Below, piece after piece: positions 9,618 through 18,368 of a DNA stretch of 46,596 nt. The number at the start of each line of letters is the position of its first letter. The first letter of the stretch is position 1. The notes beneath the pieces were generated by a model. That model made no database searches, was not told the DNA's origin, and saw only the letters and a program-made list of their open reading frames with translations. The translations under genes and the position numbers were made by a program. The stretch comes from an uncultured Flavobacteriaceae bacterium (GTDB taxonomy: Bacteria; Bacteroidota; Bacteroidia; Flavobacteriales; Flavobacteriaceae): the NCBI GenBank assembly GCA_938020445.1, contig CALIIC010000168.1, forward strand, positions 1-46,596, given 5' to 3'.

Positions 9618-10493
9618 ATGTTAGATATGAGAAGTATAAAGTATATGGCCGTCCTGTTAACGATAGTCAATTTATTGAGTTGTCAAACTCAGAAAACGGA
9701 TCGTGAAATTGAAGATGCGTTTGTGGAAAAATATGCTCCGGAGAACTTACGAACACATGGTTTCACATTGGCCGTTGATTCCAAAATACCAGAAGTACAT
9801 CAGCTTTTTAATGACTTGGAAAAGAATTTTTACTTCTATGGTGATAAAGAAGAATTTGAAAAGAAAGCTGCTCAAATAATGGACTTGGATCCCTCCTATC
9901 CCAGTGGTTTTTTAATGGGGGGTTTTTATGAACAAGACCCAGAAAAATATAAGGAAAAAGTGACGAAGGCATTTGAACTCTCTAAAAAATCAAATCTAAA
10001 ATCAGAACGGGATATCATGCAGGCAGAGTATTATCTTTTAGTGGAGGAAGAGTACCTCAAAGCACAAGAGTACTTTCAAAAAGTAGTGGATATGTATCCA
10101 GACAGCGCTGCAGCCATTTGGTCTTTAGGAATGGCCTATTATTACAATGGCGAATTTGACAAAGCGTTGGAATGCTATAAAAAAAGCACGGAACTAATCC
10201 CCAATCTACCGAAGGGCTATGAGTTTATGTCTGTAATGTACTATTCCAAACAAGACTATAAAAAAGCCTTGGAATACCTTGAAAAGGCGATAGAACACGG
10301 TGCCAATGCCAAAAATGATTTTTACTATGCGGAGTACGCTGCGATGGTGTATAATAGAAATAAAATGTACAAAAAAACGATCGATTACATCGAAACGGTG
10401 CGAACCTATGGCGAATTGTACAAGAATAGTGAGACACTTACAAAAGTTGCCGAAATTGCTAGGGCGAAATTAGATTCTATCCAATCAATATAG
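9618..10493 (+). CDS. TPR-repeat lipoprotein
   Basis: I start this gene at the ATG at 9618 (or 9627), not in the longer frame that begins inside DUF2911, because the sequence from there gives a lipoprotein signal ending NLLSC. The mature part carries about four to five tetratricopeptide repeats; the clearest are AAAIWSLGMAYYYNGEFDKALECYKKSTELIP and PKGYEFMSVMYYSKQDYKKALEYLEKAIE. It is a scaffold-type protein with no catalytic motif. Tight packing behind the DUF2911 gene, which itself ends in TPR-like helices, suggests the two act together. A strong terminator follows at 10523. Confidence 0.82.
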   Translation: MLDMRSIKYMAVLLTIVNLLSCQTQKTDREIEDAFVEKYAPENLRTHGFTLAVDSKIPEVHQLFNDLEKNFYFYGDKEEFEKKAAQIMDLDPSYPSGFLMGGFYEQDPEKYKEKVTKAFELSKKSNLKSERDIMQAEYYLLVEEEYLKAQEYFQKVVDMYPDSAAAIWSLGMAYYYNGEFDKALECYKKSTELIPNLPKGYEFMSVMYYSKQDYKKALEYLEKAIEHGANAKNDFYYAEYAAMVYNRNKMYKKTIDYIETVRTYGELYKNSETLTKVAEIARAKLDSIQSI

Positions 10494-10522
10494 CTTTGAA
10501 GCGTACCCATAATCCATATAAA

Positions 10523-10556
10523 AGACCATCTAAACGATATAGGTGGTCTTTTTTTT
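10523..10556 (+). terminator. Rho-independent terminator after the DUF2911-TPR pair
   Basis: A 10-bp stem (AGACCATCTA paired with TAGGTGGTCT, one G-T pair), a 7-nt loop and a run of eight T. Confidence 0.85.
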
Positions 10557-10580
10557 ATCTTCAATCTGAACGATAGCAGT

Positions 10581-11099
10581 ATGAATTTTATCTTTAAAAC
10601 GGGAGTGGTCTCGCTGTTGCTGTTGCTAATGGCCAGTTGTGTTACCTACCGAAACGATCAGGGCCGCAAGCGCTTTATCTGCTGTAAATTTACCATGAAA
10701 CGAAATACAAATAATGCGGTTTACAAGATCATTGATACCACCAAACTGTACGAATTGGTTGCTGTTCTAAACATTCAAGACAGTACGTATTTAGAAGAAT
10801 TTAATAAATCGTTTCTTAAATTCTATGCCGATGGTAAGATAGGAAGGTTTTACACCTATGATAAAAATGATACGAACGCTTTAAACCCTAAAAAAGCAGC
10901 CATGGGGGTTTATAACTACAACAAAGGAATCCTAAGGATTCAGACGTATTTTTATCATGTACAAGGAGGTGGGTTTTTAAAATACAGACTAAAGAAAAGC
11001 ACTACGGATTTTTTGGAATTTGGTACTGCGGAAACAAGTTGGAAGTATACTAAAATTGACATACCCAAGGAACAGCTGATCTATACACCCGATTGGTAA
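10581..11099 (+). CDS. Hypothetical small lipoprotein
   Basis: A 172-residue protein with a clear lipoprotein signal (hydrophobic core, then LLMASC near residue 20). I recognise no family. The mature part has two adjacent cysteines (ICCKF) and a beta-rich pattern with a final YDKNDTNALNPKK...GVYNYNKGILRIQTYFYHVQGGGFLKYRLK. It is monocistronic, starting just after the terminator at 10523 and ending 54 bp before a minus-strand terminator. Confidence 0.65.
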   Translation: MNFIFKTGVVSLLLLLMASCVTYRNDQGRKRFICCKFTMKRNTNNAVYKIIDTTKLYELVAVLNIQDSTYLEEFNKSFLKFYADGKIGRFYTYDKNDTNALNPKKAAMGVYNYNKGILRIQTYFYHVQGGGFLKYRLKKSTTDFLEFGTAETSWKYTKIDIPKEQLIYTPDW

Positions 11100-11146
11100 A
11101 ATTCCGTTCAAATTTTCCAATGCAAGGGTTTCCTTAAAACCGAACG

Positions 11147-11189
11147 AAAAAAACTCCCTCACCCAGCATGAACTGCTGTGTAAAGGGAG
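11147..11189 (-). terminator. Terminator for the receptor gene at 11231
   Basis: Read on the minus strand, the hairpin pairs CTCCCT with AGGGAG and an inner ACCCAGCA with TGCTGTGT (one mismatch). Seven T follow at 11153-11147. The poly-T lies only on the minus-strand side, so it serves the receptor gene. Confidence 0.75.
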
Positions 11190-11230
11190 CAAATTGAATG
11201 ACTAATTCAAAATTTTAAAAAGTGCCGTAC

Positions 11231-13585
11231 TTATAGAATCTTATCGGCTTTCTCGTTCTTATCTCTCTTTTTCCGCTTTGCGCTTTTGTTTTTTCCGTTT
11301 CCAAAGCGGTAGGCCAAACCAACGTACACCGCACGAGAATCTGTTTTAAACTGGCCTTCCTGAATGATGGTTCGAAAGGTTTCAAAGGCGAAGCGCTGCG
11401 TTCTAAAAATATCATTAAAGTTGAGGCTCAAGGTTCCTTTGCCCTTGGCAAAATTGTAGCGGGCACCGGCATTCATAAAGAAGTTATCCCTTATATCATA
11501 TTGTAGAATGCTTTGTCGGCCGCTATAAAAGGTAAAGAGTTGAAATGTGAGGTCTTTTGATGCCTTAAAGCTGTTGTTCAGTTTTGCATTCATTAAAGTG
11601 TTGTTTACTGCTACACTTTCACCTTCTATAAAACCTTTTTGGGTTCTGGAATACACATCAAAACTTCCATTAAAACTCCACCAATTGGCAGGTCGGTAAG
11701 TGGCAGATACTTCGAGCCCATAGGCATCGTTACTATCAAAGTTATCATAGTCAATGATCAAAACAGTAGGGTTGTCCTGATCAAAAAACCCGCGTCTATT
11801 GATTTCATCGCTTATTCGTCTATAAAAACCACCAAATGTAAAATTCCCTTTCGCTAGCCTTCTGCTATAATTAAGTTCTACCGAATTGGTGAATTGTGGC
11901 ACTAAACTTGGGTTCCCTGTTATGATGACTTGTGGTGTGCTCAATTGCCGTATCGGATTTATCTGATTTAATGAAGGGCGGTCAATTCTGCGGCTAAAGC
12001 TCAACTGATAGGTGTTTTCACCTTCTTCCTTAGGGGTATATTTTAAAAACCCGGACGGATAGATGTTAAAAAGTTTGTCTGTAAAAGTAAATAGCGCTTC
12101 ACCCACTTCGGCGAACTCCGTATCCACATTATAATCCTCCAATCGCACCCCCAAATTATAGTGCCATTTACCTAGACTCTGACTAAAAGTGGTGTAAAAC
12201 GAATGGATGTCACGGTCGTACCTAAAAGCTGAATTTTTGAAATCAATTCGGTCTGTAGTGTAGGTGTTTTCCGTTCGTCTCAAACGAGTTTCCAAACCAA
12301 TTTCTAAGGTTGTGACTTCTGAAAGCGGATGTACATAATCTAGGTTTAGGGTCGTATTGGTTCGAGTGTCATCAATAAACTCACCATAATTGCTTATCGG
12401 CGTATTACCACTAAAACCAAAGTCATTATTGGTATCACTTTTTAAGGTGTTGTAATCCACTTCGAGCTCAATGGAATGACCTTCTTTTTCAAAATCATGC
12501 TTAAAATCGATATTGTAAGAGGCATTGGTATTATCTCTTTTTGTCAAATCAAATTGATTAAAATTAGCAGATGAATTATCTAAGAAACTAATGTTTCGTT
12601 CTGCATCAAATTCCGTTTCAAAGAAATTCTGGTTAGTGTATGCCGAAAAAGTGTTTTTGTCATTGATGTAATAATCAACTCCAAATTTTAACAAGTGAGA
12701 AGTACGGTCTGCGATACTTAAAATATCTTGACCGGTTCGCTCTACGGTTCTGTTGATGAACCCATTGGTAACTCCCTCTCCCAATCTGTTCCCATAGCTG
12801 CCGTAAAAGTTGGCTTTTCCATTTCTATAGTTTAAGCCTAAGGAGTTATTGAAACGCGCCCGTTCGCCATAAGTGAAACCGGTATTTATAGATCCATTAA
12901 AACCCAGGTTGGTGTTCTTTTTCAGGGTAATGTTGATGATACCGCTCATCCCTTCCGGATTGTATTTTGCCGAGGGGTTGGTGATGAGCTCAATAGTTTT
13001 TATAGAAGAAGATGGTATTTGTTGCAAGAGTTCCCTTGAACTGATATTGGTGGGTTTGCCATCTACCAGTACCCGTACATTTTCATTGCCACGTAAAGAC
13101 AAATCCCCATCTTGGGTAATGCTCACCGAGGGAATGTTTCCCATAATATCACTTGCAGAGGCGCCTGCAGTAGTTAAGTCCTTACCAACGTTTATGACCT
13201 TTCGATCAATTTTCTGTTCAATGGTAGAGCGCTCGGCCGATACTTCAACCGCTTCCAAAGCCACTGCATCTTCTTCAATAGTGATGGTACCCAGATGTAG
13301 TTTTCTGTTGTCTTTGACCAGTGTTATCTGTTGTACTCTTGTCTTATAACCAATATACTGCACTTCTAAAGTGTAGTCACCAAAAGTTATTTTTGATATA
13401 GAGAATGCACCTGTGTCATTTGTAATGCCCCCTGTAGTGATAGCGTTACCAGATTTAATAATAATATTGGCGTAGGGTACAGGTTCCCGGGTATTTTTGT
13501 CCAACACCGTTCCGCTAAGCTCGGCCTGTGCGTAAGATGTTATGGAAATAAATAGGATGCCAATGATTAAAAATAACCGCCTCAT
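11231..13585 (-). CDS. TonB-dependent receptor, outer-membrane beta-barrel (OMP_b-brl_3 type)
   Basis: This 784-residue paralogue of the 2090-4408 receptor has a signal peptide (about 1-19, ending SYAQA), a carboxypeptidase-regulatory-like domain (about 21-110), a plug (about 120-225, with KQKIDRKVINVGKDL-like, LSLRGNENVRVLVDGKPTNIS and SGIINITLKKN) and a barrel with YQLSFSRRIDRPSLNQINP and GNPSLVPQFTNSVELNYSRR. The C-terminal tail is very lysine-rich. It lies 2 bp downstream of the YceI gene on the same strand, so the two form an operon divergent from a LytS/LytTR pair. The substrate is unknown; no SusD partner is present. Confidence 0.9.
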   Translation of the reverse strand: MRRLFLIIGILFISITSYAQAELSGTVLDKNTREPVPYANIIIKSGNAITTGGITNDTGAFSISKITFGDYTLEVQYIGYKTRVQQITLVKDNRKLHLGTITIEEDAVALEAVEVSAERSTIEQKIDRKVINVGKDLTTAGASASDIMGNIPSVSITQDGDLSLRGNENVRVLVDGKPTNISSRELLQQIPSSSIKTIELITNPSAKYNPEGMSGIINITLKKNTNLGFNGSINTGFTYGERARFNNSLGLNYRNGKANFYGSYGNRLGEGVTNGFINRTVERTGQDILSIADRTSHLLKFGVDYYINDKNTFSAYTNQNFFETEFDAERNISFLDNSSANFNQFDLTKRDNTNASYNIDFKHDFEKEGHSIELEVDYNTLKSDTNNDFGFSGNTPISNYGEFIDDTRTNTTLNLDYVHPLSEVTTLEIGLETRLRRTENTYTTDRIDFKNSAFRYDRDIHSFYTTFSQSLGKWHYNLGVRLEDYNVDTEFAEVGEALFTFTDKLFNIYPSGFLKYTPKEEGENTYQLSFSRRIDRPSLNQINPIRQLSTPQVIITGNPSLVPQFTNSVELNYSRRLAKGNFTFGGFYRRISDEINRRGFFDQDNPTVLIIDYDNFDSNDAYGLEVSATYRPANWWSFNGSFDVYSRTQKGFIEGESVAVNNTLMNAKLNNSFKASKDLTFQLFTFYSGRQSILQYDIRDNFFMNAGARYNFAKGKGTLSLNFNDIFRTQRFAFETFRTIIQEGQFKTDSRAVYVGLAYRFGNGKNKSAKRKKRDKNEKADKIL

Positions 13586-13587
13586 GT

Positions 13588-14199
13588 CTAATTGTTTTCA
13601 GTTATTTGAATTGCTGCCGTAAGCGTAACTTCATTTCCAAGCGCCATTTTTGCTGGCGGATAGTTCGTGCCGACCTTGAAATCTTCACGGTTTATAAGAC
13701 CCGTAATCGTAATAAATTTGTTGTTCGTCTTAAAACGAGGATGTACAAAACTGCCCTTGTCCACTCCCTTTAGCGTAATAGATTTGGTAATACCGGTCAT
13801 GGTAAAATCACCTTTTATTTCGTAGCTGTTGGCGCCGGTTTTAGTAATAGAGGTACTTGTGAATTGTATCTCCGGATGTAGTGCCGCGCTAAAGAAATCT
13901 GTAGACCTTAGATGTTTGTCACGGTCTGCTTGGTTGGTGTTGATCGAGGCTGTTTTTAAGGTAATGTTGATACCGGATAGTACGGAACCTTCCTGTGTAA
14001 AGGAGCCTGCGTAATCGTCAAAACCACCCGTAATAGTGCTTACCTTGAAATAAGAAATATGAAAACCAATTTTGGAATGGCTAGGGTCTACCTGCCAGGT
14101 AGATTCTTGTGCATGCATTGCAAGAGGGCTCATACCCATACTCATAAAAACGATTAGAATGTAATGCATGGTTTTTGCTTTGTTGTAAATGAAATTCAT
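13588..14199 (-). CDS. YceI family periplasmic protein
   Basis: YceI proteins are lipocalin-like barrels that hold isoprenoid or other lipids in the periplasm. Here the mature protein begins ESTWQVDPSHSKIGFHISYFKVSTITGGFDDYAGSF, the classical opening. Internal TKTGANSYEIKGDFTMTGITKSITL and FKVGTNYPPAKMALGNEVTLTAAIQI also fit. The first ten residues before MHYILIVFMSMGMSPLAMHAQ may not be translated; starting at that second Met gives a better signal peptide. It is the first gene of a two-gene operon with the receptor, implying that ligand handling and outer-membrane transport are linked. Confidence 0.9.
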   Translation of the reverse strand: MNFIYNKAKTMHYILIVFMSMGMSPLAMHAQESTWQVDPSHSKIGFHISYFKVSTITGGFDDYAGSFTQEGSVLSGINITLKTASINTNQADRDKHLRSTDFFSAALHPEIQFTSTSITKTGANSYEIKGDFTMTGITKSITLKGVDKGSFVHPRFKTNNKFITITGLINREDFKVGTNYPPAKMALGNEVTLTAAIQITENN

Positions 14200-14413
14200 G
14201 TGATTAATTTTGTTTTAAACGAATCTAGCGTTGGAATGAGCATGCGCAGATCAGTGCGTTTAGATAGGCTGGGAAAGATGCTAAAAGAGGTGTACGCAAA
14301 GATGAATACCTTTGGCTACGGAAAGGGGCTATTGGTCGTCGGGTAACACCTATTCGTCAACAAGAAGCAGGCAGCTTTATAAAAGAGGTATCTTTATTCT
14401 AAATACGGAGTAA

Positions 14414-15475
14414 ATGCTACAACAACTGCAAGGGTTTTTAGAGGCATCAAAGTTCAAGTACTTGATTTTTGGGGTGCTTATTTTTGCGTTTTCTGCCTCT
14501 TCATCAAGTTGGTACTATACGAGCTCTTCGGAACTGTTCATTACTTTTGGTATTCGAGTGGTATTGCAAATTTCACTGGCCTATATCATAATCGAGTACT
14601 TGTTAAAGTATTTGCTTAATAGAGGAAAACCGAAGATTTTTGCCCTGGCCATTACCATTACATTGCTGGTCTTTTATGTGATTTGCAACCTTATCTTCAT
14701 TTACTATTTTGAGCCCACCTTTCCTACTACCTATGCAAACTATGTAAAACGATTTGAGGATGCTTCTTTCTTGGGAAGACTTACCAACATAAGTGAGTTT
14801 GTTTCAAAATCGTTATACCTCTTGTACCCTACATTGCTATTGCTGGTTTTGAAACTATATGCTGAAAAGCAGCGATTGTTAAGACTGAACGAACAAAAGA
14901 AAACTGCGGAATTAGTAGCATTAAAAAATCAATTGAACCCTCATTTTCTGTTCAATACATTGAACAATCTCTATGCATTGGCCTTAAAAAAGTCGGATGA
15001 TACCCCAAAGGTGATTCAAAAATTATCGGAGATTTTAGACTATATTCTGTATCGGTGTAATGAAGAATTCGTTTCCTTGAACAAGGAAATTGAACTGATA
15101 GAAAACTACCTGTCTTTGGAAAAGATCAGATATGAGGATCGGGTAAAAATTTCGTTCAGCAAAAATGTAACGGGGCAAGAAAAAATAGCGCCATTATTGT
15201 TGCTTACCTTTGTTGAGAATGCCTTTAAACATGGGGTTGCCAATGAAATGAACCAAGCGAATATAGACATCAATATCTCAAAAAAAGGAGCACAATTAAG
15301 TTTTAAGGTGGAAAATAGCAAACCAAAAGCAACAGAGAATAAAGAAAAGAGAGAATCGATAGGGCTCCCGAATATAAAAAAGCAGTTGGAACTGCTGTAC
15401 CCCAAGGCATACGATTTAATTATAGAAAATAACACCAGTTCGTTTTCGGCCAATCTTAAATTAGATATTCTATGA
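14414..15475 (+). CDS. LytS-family sensor histidine kinase (His_kinase domain)
   Basis: A 353-residue membrane kinase. About four hydrophobic helices lie in residues 17-150, then a coiled linker, the phosphoacceptor segment QLNPHFLFNTLNNLYAL (His177), the N box PLLLLTFVENAFKHGVA, and the G box IGLPNIKKQLELLYP. There is no large extracellular sensor, so the signal is probably sensed in the membrane. A TATCTTTA element (14389-14396) sits just upstream and may be the -7 box. Its stop overlaps the following regulator by 4 nt. It is divergent from YceI-receptor and resembles the kinase at 5120. Confidence 0.92.
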   Translation: MLQQLQGFLEASKFKYLIFGVLIFAFSASSSSWYYTSSSELFITFGIRVVLQISLAYIIIEYLLKYLLNRGKPKIFALAITITLLVFYVICNLIFIYYFEPTFPTTYANYVKRFEDASFLGRLTNISEFVSKSLYLLYPTLLLLVLKLYAEKQRLLRLNEQKKTAELVALKNQLNPHFLFNTLNNLYALALKKSDDTPKVIQKLSEILDYILYRCNEEFVSLNKEIELIENYLSLEKIRYEDRVKISFSKNVTGQEKIAPLLLLTFVENAFKHGVANEMNQANIDINISKKGAQLSFKVENSKPKATENKEKRESIGLPNIKKQLELLYPKAYDLIIENNTSSFSANLKLDIL

Positions 15476-16182
15476 GTTATAAGTGTCTTATAATCGATGA
15501 CGAGCCCTTGGCCAGGGAGTTATTGGAAACCTACTTGCAAAAAATACCAAATTTTGAACTGGTGAATTCCTGTTCAAGTGCGATAGATGCGATTTCTATA
15601 ATGAGCTCCACGCAGATAGACCTTTTATTTTTGGATATTGAAATGCCCGTATTAAAAGGGACCGATTTCTTTAAAAATCTAGTGCATAAGCCAGCAGTAA
15701 TCTTCACGACCGCCTATCGGGATTATGCGTTAGATGGCTTTGAGCTGAACGCGCTCGACTATCTATTAAAACCTATTTTTTTTGAACGCTTTTTCTTGGC
15801 GATACAAAAGTTTTTGAAACAAGCTCAAATAGGGGGAGTAACGAATGTAAACGAAACCACTACCATCAAAAGCGACTATGTTTTTGTAAATAAATCGAAA
15901 AAACAGATCAAGGTTGTTTTTGATGCTATCCTGTATGTAGAAAGCCTAAAAGACTACATTAAAATACATTTGATCGGGGAAGCGCCTTTAACGATAAAAG
16001 AGAGTATCTCTGTTTTCGAAAAACGTATTGACGGCCGGTTTATTCGCTTACACAGATCCTATATTGTAAACAGCCAAAAAATTACTGCCTACACCAAAAA
16101 TGATGTTGAAATCGGAAAAATGGAAATTCCGATCGGAAACAATTACAAAGACAATTTACTTCCTTTTTTAAAATCAATGTAG
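15472..16182 (+). CDS. LytTR-family response regulator
   Basis: A 236-residue regulator with a receiver domain (acidic DDE at 9-11, Asp55 in LLFLDIEMP, FTTAYRDYALDGFELNALDYLLKP) and a LytTR DNA-binding domain (about 135-236, with VESLKDYIKIH, FIRLHRSYIVNSQKI and IPIGNNYKDN). It is translationally coupled to the kinase at 14414. The obvious candidate target is the divergent YceI-receptor operon across a 214-bp intergenic region. This is inference from layout. Confidence 0.92.
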   Translation: MSYKCLIIDDEPLARELLETYLQKIPNFELVNSCSSAIDAISIMSSTQIDLLFLDIEMPVLKGTDFFKNLVHKPAVIFTTAYRDYALDGFELNALDYLLKPIFFERFFLAIQKFLKQAQIGGVTNVNETTTIKSDYVFVNKSKKQIKVVFDAILYVESLKDYIKIHLIGEAPLTIKESISVFEKRIDGRFIRLHRSYIVNSQKITAYTKNDVEIGKMEIPIGNNYKDNLLPFLKSM

Positions 16183-16286
16183 TCTTACAGTTCACTTCAA
16201 GGTTGTTAAAACGGTCTTGCCTTTATATTAAAAAGAGGTCCCTTTCCATTTAATTGAAAATCCCCGAGACATCCATAAAATAAGAA

Positions 16287-16308
16287 CGCATACGGTATGC
16301 GTACGCAT
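16287..16308. promoter_or_regulatory. Operator-like overlapping palindromes
   Basis: CGCATAC-G-GTATGCG (16287-16301) is a perfect 7-bp inverted repeat. It overlaps a second perfect 12-bp palindrome, ATGCGTACGCAT (16297-16308). The pair ends about 16 bp upstream of a -33 box at 16324, the usual place for a regulator site. No T run follows, so it is not a terminator. Confidence 0.5.
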
Positions 16309-16323
16309 CTCATACTGTTTTCT

Positions 16324-16354
16324 TTTGAGGGATATGAAACCGACTTTAAATTAG
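16324..16354 (+). promoter_or_regulatory. Bacteroidota-type promoter for the 16386 gene
   Basis: TTTG (16324-16327), a 19-bp spacer and TAAATTAG (16347-16354, one mismatch to TAnnTTTG). The predicted transcript would start near 16361. That places the ATG at 16359 outside the mRNA and favours the ATG at 16386. Confidence 0.55.
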
Positions 16355-16385
16355 CCGCATGAATTTAAAACTTAAAATTTTTAGT

Positions 16386-17084
16386 ATGAAACAAACAAAA
16401 TTAGCACTCGTATTTGCCGTAATATTTTTTGGTGGAATGCTGTCGAATGCACAGTCGAAAACAAAAAAATGGGATTTTAAAAAAGGGGAGGTTTTAGATA
16501 TTCTCTTGTTTAATGGAAAACCGGAATTACCAAAGCTTTTTCCAAAATACAAGGAAACTGCTTTCGCTTTTGCCCTTGAAAAAGGATACCAACCGCAACC
16601 CTTTCTTGCAGTTGCCGAAACTACGCAAGGAGGGTATCAACCAGATACCTTCATCATTGCAAAATGGACAGATTTGGAAGGTAGAACAGCATTCACCAAT
16701 GAAATAGTAGGTAAAGTGCCCGATTTTCATCAGCAACGCAGAGCAATGTGGTCTTCGTTTTCGTTGGCTTATTATGAAGTAGAAAGGGACATCTCATTTG
16801 AGGCGGACCCCAATAAAGTATTGGTAGCTACCGCCTATTGGAAAGATGGCGCTTCTGAATTCGGTAATTTTAAAAAAGAATGGCTAAAAAAAGCCAAAAG
16901 TACAGGTGGCAAAGTGATCATCGAACTAACAGGCGCAATGTCAACCGTAGGGTATATGTATAAGCCAGATTATATGGTCATTGCCGAATGGAACGATCGA
17001 ACTTCCTTTGATACTTTTGCCAGAGAAAGTGCGAAAATGGGAGAAAAAGGGATTCAGAACGTACACCAATTTATAATTGAATAA
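16386..17084 (+). CDS. Exported protein with tandem ABM/DUF1330-like domains
   Basis: Starting at 16386 (MKQTKLALVFAVIFFGGMLSNAQ) gives a clean Sec signal peptide. The mature protein seems to contain two ferredoxin-like alpha/beta repeats of the antibiotic-biosynthesis-monooxygenase/DUF1330 type: LDILLFNGKPELPKLFPKYKETAF...YQPDTFIIAKWTDLEGRTAF, then VLVATAYWKDGASEFGNFKKEW...YKPDYMVIAEWNDRTSFDTFARE. Such folds normally pair as dimers, so a fused pair can form a pseudo-dimer. No cofactor residues are obvious. A hairpin with a short T run separates it from the downstream AraC gene, which may control it. Confidence 0.55.
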   Translation: MKQTKLALVFAVIFFGGMLSNAQSKTKKWDFKKGEVLDILLFNGKPELPKLFPKYKETAFAFALEKGYQPQPFLAVAETTQGGYQPDTFIIAKWTDLEGRTAFTNEIVGKVPDFHQQRRAMWSSFSLAYYEVERDISFEADPNKVLVATAYWKDGASEFGNFKKEWLKKAKSTGGKVIIELTGAMSTVGYMYKPDYMVIAEWNDRTSFDTFARESAKMGEKGIQNVHQFIIE

Positions 17085-17091
17085 CGAATAA

Positions 17092-17127
17092 AGCTGACAG
17101 GTACACCTTGCTTGTCAGCTCATTTTT
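17092..17127 (+). terminator. Intercistronic terminator/attenuator
   Basis: AGCTGACA (17092-17099) pairs with TGTCAGCT (17113-17120), a perfect 8-bp stem. CA and five T follow. It lies just before the AraC-type gene and would reduce read-through into it. Confidence 0.65.
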
Positions 17128-17132
17128 AAGCT

Positions 17133-18239
17133 ATGGAAACATTCATAAATCAGCTGGTTTATTTTGGCTTTTTTCAAAGCCTTTTCTTGCTATGCGTCTA
17201 TTGGTTTTCGGCAAAGAACAGAAAAAATATAAATGGCTATATCGCCTTTTTGATTTTTGTGCTGTTTATTGGATTAAGTGGCCGTGTTTTATATCTCTCT
17301 AAGGTTTTTGGGAATAACTTTAGACTGATTACAATTTCGGAATTTGCCATTTTACTTTTCGGGGCTACGGTCTTTCTTTTCACCAAATCGTCATTGACCG
17401 ATCAGCGGTTTACTGCAAAAGATTTAGTCCACTATATCCCCGGTGCTGTTTACATCCTATTCGTGGTTTTTTATTTTATAACCCCCTCCGATGCAGTAAT
17501 CATAGATAGGGTAAAAAGAGGGGAATTGTATACGGTGGTCAACGTTTTGGTCGGGATTGGCCTTACATTTAATTGTACCTATTGGATATTGAGTTTGAGG
17601 CAGTTTTTGCGATTTAGGAACAATTTAAAAGACGAATTAAGCTATTCGGTTAAAACACAATTTTATTTTAATTTTTTGATGGCCATAGGCGTTTGTCTTT
17701 TGGTTTGGATCGGCATGTATTTTATCAGTCTTTTTGGGCCTGAGACCATAGAACGGGAGGCCCGTAAATTCATTTGGTTGGGAATTGCTTTCATTATTCT
17801 TTTCATTGCCTATTATGGGATGATAGCGCCCGATTTATTTAGGATACAAGCGTTGAGCCTGCCACAGAAATATACACAATCCAGATTAAGTCATGCAGAG
17901 CTAGATGCATTGAAAACACAGTTGGAACACATGATGACGGCCCAAAAACCGTACTTAAAAGGGAAGTTAATGAAGGCAGAATTGGCGGCCATGCTGGGGA
18001 TTAGTAACCCCGAATTAGCACGACTGTTGAACGAATGTATTGGAATGAATTTCTTTGATTTTGTCAATTATTATAGAATAAAGGAATTCATAGCATTGGC
18101 TAAAACCGATAAGGCCAAAGAGCTTACCTTTTTTGGCTTGGCGCAAGAAGCAGGTTTTAATTCAAAAACTACGTTTAACAAAGCATTTCGAAGCTTAATG
18201 GGGACTTCGCCTTCCGCTTACTTTAATAGCGATCTATAA
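17133..18239 (+). CDS. Membrane-anchored AraC-family transcriptional regulator
   Basis: This 368-residue protein has an N-terminal half with about six to seven hydrophobic helices (residues 5-230, starting LVYFGFFQSLFLLCVYWF) and a C-terminal AraC-type double helix-turn-helix (about 265-365: LKGKLMKAELAAMLGISNPELARLLNECIGMNFFDFVNYYRIKEF and ELTFFGLAQEAGFNSKTTFNKAFRSLMGTSPSAYF). Membrane-linked AraC regulators are common in Bacteroidota and are thought to sense signals at the inner membrane. The likely target is the 16386 promoter with its palindromes, but this is not shown. The ATG at 17133 begins the first membrane helix; a longer frame upstream would overlap the terminator hairpin. Confidence 0.88.
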   Translation: METFINQLVYFGFFQSLFLLCVYWFSAKNRKNINGYIAFLIFVLFIGLSGRVLYLSKVFGNNFRLITISEFAILLFGATVFLFTKSSLTDQRFTAKDLVHYIPGAVYILFVVFYFITPSDAVIIDRVKRGELYTVVNVLVGIGLTFNCTYWILSLRQFLRFRNNLKDELSYSVKTQFYFNFLMAIGVCLLVWIGMYFISLFGPETIEREARKFIWLGIAFIILFIAYYGMIAPDLFRIQALSLPQKYTQSRLSHAELDALKTQLEHMMTAQKPYLKGKLMKAELAAMLGISNPELARLLNECIGMNFFDFVNYYRIKEFIALAKTDKAKELTFFGLAQEAGFNSKTTFNKAFRSLMGTSPSAYFNSDL

Positions 18240-18368
18240 TTACAGAATGCTGCTTTCTTCTGCAAATCAAATCGAAAAGTACTGGTACAATGATTGAATG
18301 ACTTGCGGTCTGATAATTAGAATTTGACGATTGTGAAGTGTACAGGATGTATGTTGAGATTGTCATAC

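Noticed and set aside
2090-13585. Polysaccharide-utilisation loci (SusC/SusD) around the two receptors
   Set aside because: Neither receptor is followed by a SusD-like lipoprotein, no glycoside hydrolase with clear motifs is nearby, and the plug/barrel type is OMP_b-brl_3.
14164-14346. 60-aa plus-strand ORF between YceI and the second kinase
   Set aside because: It overlaps the YceI start on the other strand, has a mixed composition and no family features; the region is better read as a divergent regulatory gap.
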